This document shows, one piece after another, positions 26,525 to 32,875 of a stretch of 32,875 bases of DNA (its first letter is position 1; every line of letters starts with the position of its first letter). The notes beneath the pieces are model-generated. The model had not been told where the DNA came from and made no database searches. It saw only the letters and a program-made list of their open reading frames with translations. Origin of the DNA: Crocinitomicaceae bacterium (GTDB lineage Bacteria > Bacteroidota > Bacteroidia > Flavobacteriales_D > Crocinitomicaceae); contig JAQXCN010000061.1 of assembly GCA_029251865.1 (NCBI GenBank), positions 1 through 32,875 on the forward strand, in the 5' to 3' direction. Made by a program: the position numbers and the translations under genes.

Positions 26525-27450
26525 AACAACTTACCTCGAACTTATTAATGATTGAACCTGTTGCGTTTCGATTTAATGAGGAAACTGCAAAGAATAACTT
26601 TTATCAAAAGCATCTAGATACCATTTCTGCTGATGAGGTGAAAGTTAAGGCATTGGCTGAATTCAATGACTTTGTTAATAAGCTTAGGAACCATGGTGTA
26701 AATGTTCATGTCTTCAAAGACACGATTAAGCCTGACACTCCTGATTCTATATTTCCTAATAATTGGGTTTCCTTTCATCAAGATGGTAGAATCGCCTTAT
26801 ACCCAATGTGTGCTGAAAATAGGCGATTAGAGCGTAGAACAGATATTCTTGAAACTCTAAGAAATGATTTTGAGATTTCTTCAATAGTTGATTTTTCACA
26901 CTATGAGTTGGAGGATTTATTTATGGAAGGAACGGGAAGTATGATTCTTGACCGCGAAACTAAAATTTGCTATGCAGCAATTTCAATTCGAACGGATGAA
27001 AATATTGCAAATGAATTTTGTGATGAATTTGGTTACGAATTGGTTTCGTTTACCGCCAATCAAACACATAATGGAGAACGCTTAGCTATTTACCATACCA
27101 ATGTAATGATGTGCGTAGCAGATAAATACGCTATTGTTTGTATGGATACAATTGACAATATAGATGAACGAAATAAGGTAACGCAGAGCCTCATTTCTTC
27201 TGGAAAAGAAGTTATTGAAATTACTGAAGCACAAAAAGGAATGTTTGCAGGTAATATGCTTCAAGTAATGGGTCATGAGCCTCTTTTGGTTATGTCTTCT
27301 TCGGCTTTTAGTAGTTTGACAAAACAACAAATTGAAAAAATTCAGGCATACAATCCTATTTTGCATAGTAGTTTAGATACGATTGAAGCTTGTGGAGGTG
27401 GCAGTGCGCGTTGTATGATGGCTGAAGTATTTCTTCCTTCACGAAATTAA
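26521..27450 (+). CDS. ctlX: CtlX-like citrulline/arginine hydrolase
   Basis: The 309-residue cytoplasmic protein is a second member of the same fold. Its motifs are DSIFPNNWVSFH (75-86), MEGTGSMILDR (135-145), H192-T-N and C298 in GGGSARCMMAEV, the pattern of the CtlX family. Francisella CtlX is a citrulline ureidase that releases ornithine, ammonia and CO2. The start is ATG 26521, overlapping the stop of the preceding paralogue by 4 bp (ATGA); an upstream frame inside that gene is rejected. Together the two enzymes could convert arginine to citrulline and then to ornithine. That pathway is inference, since neither substrate is proven and no ornithine aminotransferase or transporter gene is adjacent. 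Confidence 0.83.
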   Translation: MKQLTSNLLMIEPVAFRFNEETAKNNFYQKHLDTISADEVKVKALAEFNDFVNKLRNHGVNVHVFKDTIKPDTPDSIFPNNWVSFHQDGRIALYPMCAENRRLERRTDILETLRNDFEISSIVDFSHYELEDLFMEGTGSMILDRETKICYAAISIRTDENIANEFCDEFGYELVSFTANQTHNGERLAIYHTNVMMCVADKYAIVCMDTIDNIDERNKVTQSLISSGKEVIEITEAQKGMFAGNMLQVMGHEPLLVMSSSAFSSLTKQQIEKIQAYNPILHSSLDTIEACGGGSARCMMAEVFLPSRN

Positions 27451-27536
27451 AATGATTTAAAGGTTTTGTTGATATTTTAATTAGTTTCGGGGAAGGTGTT
27501 TCGAAAAGTTATTTTTTTGTAATGGAAAGGAACTTT

Positions 27537-27543
27537 TATTTTG
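27537..27543 (+). promoter_or_regulatory. Possible -7-like element for the CotH-kinase gene
   Basis: TATTTTG is the TAnnTTTG consensus with one spacer base missing. It ends 35 nt before the ATG at 27579, the spacing shared by the exact matches. Confidence 0.3.
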
Positions 27544-27578
27544 TTTCGTCCAAACCATAGTAAATCCGATCTACAATC

Positions 27579-29096
27579 ATGAAATTATTACTTTTTATTC
27601 TTGCCTTTACATTTGCAATCAAAGGGTCTGCCCAAATAGATGGCGCAAACTTATTCTCAACCAATCAGGTTGTATCCATAGATTTAGACTTTCCTCAAAA
27701 TGATTTTTGGCAACAACTTCAGGATAATTATGAAAACATAGATATCGTAGGATCCGTTTATATTCCAGCCCAATTAACCTTGACAGATCTCACAGGTACT
27801 TATGTTTTTGACAGCGTAGGGGTACGATTGAAGGGGAATTCAAGTGATATCCATCCTGGAAACAAAAAAGCATTTAAAATCGATTTCAATAAATTTAAAG
27901 TAGGTCAAAATTATGACGGTCTAAAAAAGCTCAACTTTAGTAATTCTTTTAAAGATCCAACCTTTATGAGAGAAAAACTCTTTTTTGATCTATGCAGAGA
28001 GCACGGCGTTCCTGCACCTCGAGCGAATTATGCTAATGTGAAATATAATGGCGAAGATTGGGGGTTCTACACACTTATAGAACAAATTGATGACCAGTTT
28101 CTCGATTGGCGTATTGGCAATGATTCAGGTAACTTATTTAAGGCGGGATCAAATTTTAGTGGTGGAGATGGCGAGGCAAATCTTGTTTATTTGGGATTGG
28201 ACCAATCCTTATACGAGTCATCGTATGAACTGAAATCTAACGAGGAAACCAATGATTGGTATGATCTTATTGATTTTATATACTTTTTAAATAGTTCCTC
28301 AGATGCTGAATTCGAATCAGGTTTGCCCTCGAGATTGGACTTAGCCCCCTTTTTAAGTTCGGTAGCATTCAATAACTTATTTAGTAACCTTGATACATAT
28401 ACCCTCTCTGCAAGAAATTATTATTTATACCATAACATGTCCACAGACCTGTGGGAATGGATCAAGTGGGATGCAAATGAGACCTTTGGTTCTTATGCTT
28501 TTGGTGTTCAAACACCAATGACCAATTTACCTATAGACTTTTTTCAAGGACAACGGCCTTTGCTCGAACGTGTTTTTGAAAATGAGCTATTCATGAATCA
28601 GTACACTTCAGAGATTTGTTTGCTATTAAATACAGTATTTAATCCTGAGTATTTGAATCCCATTATTGATAATTACAAAGAATTAATTCAACAATATGTT
28701 TATGCTGACAATAATAAAATGTTTAGTAATAATGACTTTGACACGAATATCAATTCTAACCTCGGAGGCCCTGGCGGTACTATTTATGGATTAAAATCAT
28801 TTATTCAAGCCCGTTATAATTATTTATCTGCTGCTGTAAATTGTAATGCTTTTGCATCTCTTCCTTCGTTTATATCTAAGGATTTTTCAGTTTATCCCAA
28901 TCCTTCAAATGGATTACTGAATATTCATGGGGTTGATAGTTATCCAGTTGCCTACGAAGTGTATAGTATTGAAGGTAAATGCGTCTTAAGTGGACAGCTC
29001 CATTCGAATGAACATATTTTAGATATGTCAATGTTACAACCTGAAATGTATCTCCTTAAAATCGGAAATAAGCCGCTTAAAGTTATTAAGCAATAA
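27579..29096 (+). CDS. CotH-kinase-family secreted protein with T9SS sorting tail
   Basis: The 505-residue protein has a signal peptide (1-19, ending GSAQ), a CotH domain (about 30-400) and a T9SS type A tail from about residue 427 (FSVYPNPSNGLLNI ... LLKIGNKPLKVIKQ). CotH proteins have an atypical protein-kinase fold; B. subtilis CotH phosphorylates spore coat proteins. Conserved features visible here are VGVRLKGNSS, the KLNFSN...FMREKL segment, NGEDWGFYTLIEQID, D272 in SNLDTYTLSARNYYLY and D298 in WIKWDAN. The last two match the catalytic and metal-binding aspartates by spacing (26 residues versus 23). It would act outside the cell, where ATP is scarce, so kinase activity on the surface is uncertain. 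The PKD-domain gene follows 79 bp later. Confidence 0.87.
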   Translation: MKLLLFILAFTFAIKGSAQIDGANLFSTNQVVSIDLDFPQNDFWQQLQDNYENIDIVGSVYIPAQLTLTDLTGTYVFDSVGVRLKGNSSDIHPGNKKAFKIDFNKFKVGQNYDGLKKLNFSNSFKDPTFMREKLFFDLCREHGVPAPRANYANVKYNGEDWGFYTLIEQIDDQFLDWRIGNDSGNLFKAGSNFSGGDGEANLVYLGLDQSLYESSYELKSNEETNDWYDLIDFIYFLNSSSDAEFESGLPSRLDLAPFLSSVAFNNLFSNLDTYTLSARNYYLYHNMSTDLWEWIKWDANETFGSYAFGVQTPMTNLPIDFFQGQRPLLERVFENELFMNQYTSEICLLLNTVFNPEYLNPIIDNYKELIQQYVYADNNKMFSNNDFDTNINSNLGGPGGTIYGLKSFIQARYNYLSAAVNCNAFASLPSFISKDFSVYPNPSNGLLNIHGVDSYPVAYEVYSIEGKCVLSGQLHSNEHILDMSMLQPEMYLLKIGNKPLKVIKQ

Positions 29097-29128
29097 TTAA
29101 TTTGCTTAAAGTGTAATAGAATTACGAT

Positions 29129-29136
29129 TATCTTTA
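29129..29136 (+). promoter_or_regulatory. Possible -7-like element for the PKD-domain gene
   Basis: TATCTTTA differs from TAnnTTTG only in the last base and ends 39 nt before the ATG at 29176, so this gene may have its own promoter. Confidence 0.3.
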
Positions 29137-29175
29137 TAACAAATGTGAGTCGAAAGGCGCACAAAACTCTATGCT

Positions 29176-30963
29176 ATGAAATCGTTTTTTGTTTTTTCTC
29201 TTTCACTTGTAGTCATTCTATTTTCCGCTCAATATTCTGCACAATGCACAGTTGATCAAAGCTATACGGTTGCTGGAATTTACCCGAATCCACTTCCCAT
29301 AGGGTACACAGGTCAACCTTATTCTGAAGATATTACATTTGTAATGCCTGTGGATACAAGCGGTGCGACAATAAATAATTTTGAAATTGTTAGTATAGCA
29401 TTGCCTGTAGGCCTCAGTTGGGCTTGTAACAACGCTGCAAATGGCTGTAATTATAATCCTCAAGACAATGTCTATGGTTGTATTAACGTTTATGGAACAC
29501 CAATTTTGGCAGGGACTTATGAAGTAGAGGTCAGTATTCTCGTCGATGTTACGGCTTCAGGGACAAATATTGATAATATTCCGGTTCCTTTCTTTGTTAC
29601 GCTAGAAATCCAAACACCAGCTATTGGTAATTCTGGATTTATTTCAAATCCTCCTTCAGGTTGCTTGCCCTTAGAAGTTGCGTTTACGAATAATAATCCT
29701 GGACTATTGTATTATGAATGGGACTTTGGAAATGGTGCCAATAGTAATGATGAGAGTCCCGTAAATCAGTTTTATAGTGAGCCTGGGACCTACGCTGTAC
29801 AATATGCGGCGTATAACAATATAGATACCTTGGATAATTATACTTTAACTGAAGTTACTATTCTTGATGTAAGTGAAAATTGGTTGGGACAGCCTTGGGG
29901 TTGGGAGCCTTTAAATGGCAATAATCCAGACCCCTATTTCCAACTCTTGGAGGATGGGAATTTAATCTATCAATCGGGATACGAATACAATAACGATGGA
30001 CCCATCACTTGGTCCGTTAATATTAATATGGATCCTACAAAACAATACAAAATTAAAGTAATGGATGCGGATGAAACTGCGGCACAAACCAATGCTGCAG
30101 AGATCACTTACGGTGGTGATGACGAATGCGGAAACCACATAATGAATTTTTCAAGTTGTTCGAGCTGCGGCGCAGGCTCTTATGCTAATGTTGCCTATAA
30201 TATTGCCTACCAGGAGATTTTCCCGGTCCCTTCTGTTCAAAGTATAGATACCATTCTTGTTGGTGCTGCCCCCGGAATTCCAAATATTGTATACGATTCC
30301 ACAGCGTACACGGTTAGTACAGATTCGTCTCAATACATATTGCAGTGGTCTATTGATAGTTCCTTTTGGACCAATCATACCGATGCTTTGGAGTCCATAG
30401 ACCAGACAGGTTTTTACTATGTTACGGCGTATAGTCCATTAGGCTGCAGCGCAACCTCGGATTCTGTATTTGTTATTTATTGCGACACGACACTGGTTTT
30501 TGAAATTGAAATTGATGGTGCAGAAAACTTGTATGTTCCGAATTTACCTGATGGGTATGGTGTTCAGTGGTATTTAGATGGGGTAGAGATTAGTGGTGCC
30601 ACCTCTTATGACCATCAACCCAATGAAAATGGAGATTATGTAGCTTATGTGTACGATAGTCTTGGTTGTGATTTCCTGACTGCGCCTTTCGTTTATTATA
30701 ATGATGCGAGCATTCAAGAGCTTCAAAGCGACTGGTGGTGCTACCCAAATCCAGCGCAAAGCCAATTTGTAGTCATGTGGCCTGATAATATGAACTTGGA
30801 ATCCTTGACTCTTTTTAATATGGAAGGTAGACTCATGTATACAGCAGATGTGCATACGGCACCTCAAATAATCGATATTTCTCGACTATCAAACGGTATG
30901 TATATGCTGTTTGGTGAAGGGGAGAAGGGGGTGCTGAAAAAGCGTGTGGTGGTAAGTCATTAA
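29176..30963 (+). CDS. PKD-domain secreted protein with T9SS sorting tail
   Basis: The 595-residue protein has a signal peptide (1-22, ending QYSAQ). An N-terminal beta-sandwich (about 25-150) has a cysteine-rich loop (CNNAANGCNYN ... YGCIN). A PKD domain (about 155-235) follows, recognisable from LYYEWDFGNG and the EPGTYAVQYAAYN strand. Then come further Ig-like repeats and a T9SS type A tail from about residue 518 (WWCYPNPAQSQFVVMW ... KKRVVVSH). No catalytic motif is visible. Such proteins are adhesins or scaffolds on the cell surface. It lies 79 bp after the CotH gene on the same strand and may share its function, for example as a substrate; that is speculative. Confidence 0.85.
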   Translation: MKSFFVFSLSLVVILFSAQYSAQCTVDQSYTVAGIYPNPLPIGYTGQPYSEDITFVMPVDTSGATINNFEIVSIALPVGLSWACNNAANGCNYNPQDNVYGCINVYGTPILAGTYEVEVSILVDVTASGTNIDNIPVPFFVTLEIQTPAIGNSGFISNPPSGCLPLEVAFTNNNPGLLYYEWDFGNGANSNDESPVNQFYSEPGTYAVQYAAYNNIDTLDNYTLTEVTILDVSENWLGQPWGWEPLNGNNPDPYFQLLEDGNLIYQSGYEYNNDGPITWSVNINMDPTKQYKIKVMDADETAAQTNAAEITYGGDDECGNHIMNFSSCSSCGAGSYANVAYNIAYQEIFPVPSVQSIDTILVGAAPGIPNIVYDSTAYTVSTDSSQYILQWSIDSSFWTNHTDALESIDQTGFYYVTAYSPLGCSATSDSVFVIYCDTTLVFEIEIDGAENLYVPNLPDGYGVQWYLDGVEISGATSYDHQPNENGDYVAYVYDSLGCDFLTAPFVYYNDASIQELQSDWWCYPNPAQSQFVVMWPDNMNLESLTLFNMEGRLMYTADVHTAPQIIDISRLSNGMYMLFGEGEKGVLKKRVVVSH

Positions 30964-31025
30964 TTAGTTTTAGTTAAAAAAAGTATGAAAACTACATTAA
31001 CTACATTATTTTGATAATATATAAT

Positions 31026-32117
31026 ATGAAATATACTCGATACTCACTCCTATATTTATTCTCTGTAATATGTACGCTTAGTTTTTCTCAAAAAGATATT
31101 TTGTCCGATCAAAAGTTATTTGGACTGACTTTTTTGGATGGTCAGGAATATCTGGACTGCAAAATGTGTAACCTAGAGGGGGATGAGAAAATACAAATTG
31201 ATGAAGTTGAACAGAAAATAGAGAACTTAACACCCAAAGAGCAAGTAGCTAAATTAGAGGAATTGCTTTCAACAGATTGTGCTGATAATGTAAAAGCGCG
31301 TATGGCAATGACAATTGCTCGAGTCAAGTACGAACAAATAATTTCAGAAGATCAGATGAATTACAGTATTTATCAATCTGATTATTACGAAAGAGGTACT
31401 ATTTCTTTAAATAGGAAAGAAATCCATGGAGCTCTAGAAGTTTTAGCATGGTTTGATAAGGCCATTAATTATGCCGGAGATGCAGGTTCAAAATCTTATT
31501 TAAAAAAAGGAAGAATGCATTACATTGTGGATGAGGGATTTTTTTATGCAATAATGGATGAAAATAACCTTGATTATTCTTCACTAATCAAAAGTATTGC
31601 AGGGTTAAAAAATAGTCCAGATGAAAAAAGGATTCTGGAATTGTTAAATGTCGATTATAATACTTCGGGTTATGTTCCATTTGGTCACTACTGGGGTTTG
31701 AATACAGGCCTTATATACTCCTTCGGAAAAGATTCTTGGATTGGTGGCGAGATCGGTATTGACTACGTGGAAGATAAAAATCCGTTTAAAAACTATTATC
31801 GATTTAGCTGGTTAAGTATGTCCTTTCAGCACAATTTGAATACGGGTTCAAATGATATTTCTTTTGATGCAATAAAGTTAAGACAGACAGGGATTTTTAA
31901 TCTAAATGCATCACAATTCGGTTTCCATCAAGGTTTACCAGGTGTAGATGGTGTAAAATGGTTTTACCGTCCGGAGATTGGACTTTCTTATGGTCCTTTT
32001 TCTGTCAGTTATGCTTACAATTTAACATTCAATAAAGATATACGTAGCCTTACAGAAAAGAATATGCTGGTGGTCAAATTCTCATACCCATTTATTCGTA
32101 TTTCGAGGTACCAATAG
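31026..32117 (+). CDS. Exported protein of unknown function with barrel-like C-terminus
   Basis: I do not recognise this 363-residue protein. It starts at MKYTRYSLLYLF, with a signal peptide ending near LSFSQ (residue 22); an upstream TTG start is rejected because it breaks the compact signal. Residues about 25-200 are mainly helical and charged. C41-x-x-C44 in DCKMCNLEGDE and C81 in STDCADN are the cysteines near the start. The last 150 residues alternate strands with aromatic ends (HYWGLNTGLIYSFG, NYYRFSWLSMSFQHN, FYRPEIGLSYGPFSVSYAYNLTF), resembling part of an outer-membrane barrel, though the final residues (RISRYQ) lack the usual terminal aromatic. It follows the PKD gene by 62 bp. Its stop faces the metalloprotease-like gene 12 bp away. 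Confidence 0.65.
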   Translation: MKYTRYSLLYLFSVICTLSFSQKDILSDQKLFGLTFLDGQEYLDCKMCNLEGDEKIQIDEVEQKIENLTPKEQVAKLEELLSTDCADNVKARMAMTIARVKYEQIISEDQMNYSIYQSDYYERGTISLNRKEIHGALEVLAWFDKAINYAGDAGSKSYLKKGRMHYIVDEGFFYAIMDENNLDYSSLIKSIAGLKNSPDEKRILELLNVDYNTSGYVPFGHYWGLNTGLIYSFGKDSWIGGEIGIDYVEDKNPFKNYYRFSWLSMSFQHNLNTGSNDISFDAIKLRQTGIFNLNASQFGFHQGLPGVDGVKWFYRPEIGLSYGPFSVSYAYNLTFNKDIRSLTEKNMLVVKFSYPFIRISRYQ

Positions 32118-32129
32118 AATTTTTATCAA

Positions 32130-32834
32130 TTAATGACAATTTCTATTGATATCGACAATAATTTCCCTTTCAGATAGATAGTTTTTTTCCTTTCTCTTAC
32201 GATAGCGTTTTGATACCTTTTTATTTTTTTCAAAAAAAGCAACACCGTCGAGTAGCTGAATACCGAGTCCACGTTTGATGGTTTCTCTATCCGCGTTTCT
32301 CTCGGTCCTGCGCATTGTCCTTTTATCAAAAATGTAGGCTGTAATAAAACCAAGAAGCTCACGATTGTTCATCGAAGAATAGTCGATGAGGTGCGCAAAT
32401 TCGTGTCCAATCCATCCAACAAGACCATTAAAACTTAGTTCTGTATAATTGAGTCCTGTTAGGTTTGGATTGTTATTCACAAAAATACTGTAACCTCTTT
32501 TGTTTTTTCGTTTTACTATAAAGCTTCGACTAGGTTGGGCTTGCATCGTACTTTTGATTGATTTAAGCTTGAATGAAATTTTTTTATGATGAAGTTCAGG
32601 GTAGTGACTCAAAGCTACGTAAAAGGCAAGTTTCAATCGCTCATCATCCGTATGCAGATATTTTTTTTGACCCATCAGCACTTCGTAAATTTTTAGGGAA
32701 TCGACATACTCGTTTAATTTATAAGATGTCGTATCGCAATTTACATGGATTTCAGAATTGAGATTTTGGGAGAAAATTATAAAAGCATCGGTGGATATAA
32801 AAAGGGATAAAAAAAAACAATATTTCACCAGCAT
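32130..32834 (-). CDS. Small secreted HExxH putative metalloprotease
   Basis: The 234-residue protein has an N-terminal hydrophobic export signal (about 5-23, ending IIFSQ). The gluzincin-type motif H144-E-F-A-H148 lies in LVGWIGHEFAHLID, followed 30 residues later by E178-R-N-A-D182, a plausible third zinc ligand (the ExxxD motif). The C-terminus (about 200-234) is strongly basic (KKVSKRYRKRKEK). The family is not certain; the HExxH...ExxxD layout recalls M48-like and other minigluzincin proteins. No operon partner is visible within the window. The gene is complete, ending 41 nt before the window edge. A peptidase role is inferred from the motif alone. Confidence 0.7.
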   Translation of the reverse strand: MLVKYCFFLSLFISTDAFIIFSQNLNSEIHVNCDTTSYKLNEYVDSLKIYEVLMGQKKYLHTDDERLKLAFYVALSHYPELHHKKISFKLKSIKSTMQAQPSRSFIVKRKNKRGYSIFVNNNPNLTGLNYTELSFNGLVGWIGHEFAHLIDYSSMNNRELLGFITAYIFDKRTMRRTERNADRETIKRGLGIQLLDGVAFFEKNKKVSKRYRKRKEKNYLSEREIIVDINRNCH

Positions 32835-32875
32835 ATCTTAAAGATAAGAAACTGATAGATAATTATTGTATCACA

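Noticed and set aside
32112-32148. Inverted repeat CAATAGAA / TTCTATTG as a shared terminator of the two convergent genes
   Set aside because: The stem is AT-rich with a 21-base loop, overlaps both coding ends and lacks a clear T-run.
1-32875. CRISPR arrays, tRNA or rRNA genes, insertion sequences, phage or defence islands
   Set aside because: No regular direct-repeat array, cloverleaf, transposase or integrase sequence was seen; the gene content looks like core chromosome throughout.

Overview
The window is chromosomal DNA of a marine or aquatic Bacteroidetes, most probably a flavobacterium (order Flavobacteriales). Support comes from three secreted proteins with type IX secretion (T9SS) C-terminal sorting tails, a TonB-dependent receptor with an N-terminal carboxypeptidase-regulatory-like domain, a 52-residue L34 protein of Bacteroidetes type, AT-rich coding, and several -7 promoter elements of the Bacteroidetes form TAnnTTTG placed 34-39 nt before start codons. 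I see no tRNA or rRNA gene, CRISPR array, insertion sequence, integrase or phage gene. After start-site correction no gene-free stretch exceeds 300 bases.

Layout. 1-4393 (minus): an apparent operon of a lamin-tail-domain T9SS protein, a TonB-dependent receptor and a secreted OB-fold protein that runs off the window edge; the domains recall a dismantled ExeM-type extracellular nuclease. 4558-8120 (plus): a periplasmic or secreted dipeptidyl peptidase IV and citrate synthase (gltA). 8121-9299 (minus): a THUMP-domain RNA methyltransferase. 9338-12698 (plus): a patatin/outer-membrane-barrel fusion and a two-domain VOC protein. 12695-15275 (minus): a serine beta-lactamase-like protein carrying what looks like a leftover GH3 C-terminal domain, and a TonB-type energy transducer. 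15493-17103 (plus): pckA, with a perfect 13-bp-arm dyad upstream. 17245-17403 (minus): rpmH, facing pckA across two back-to-back terminators. 17560-22157 (plus): ABC exporter, M14 carboxypeptidase and a DUF6884-like protein, the last two overlapping. 22158-25472 (minus): ftsK and a small secreted protein. 25613-27450 (plus): two tandem guanidine-modifying-enzyme paralogues, the second CtlX-like, joined by ATGA. 27579-32117 (plus): CotH-kinase T9SS protein, PKD-domain T9SS protein, and an unknown exported protein with a barrel-like C-terminus. 32130-32834 (minus): a small secreted HExxH metalloprotease-like protein.

How the genes fit together. Much of the window serves a heterotroph living on polymers and proteins: peptide trimming (DPP IV, M14 peptidase), surface adhesins or enzymes via T9SS, TonB-driven uptake, arginine/citrulline breakdown, and central carbon control at the TCA entry (gltA) and the gluconeogenic exit (pckA). 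Housekeeping genes (rpmH, ftsK, rRNA methyltransferase) are interspersed, so this is core genome and not an island. The items most worth a second look are the lamin-tail/TonB/OB-fold operon, the pckA upstream dyad, the GH3-remnant beta-lactamase, the DUF6884 gene coupled to a peptidase, and the paired deiminase-fold genes.
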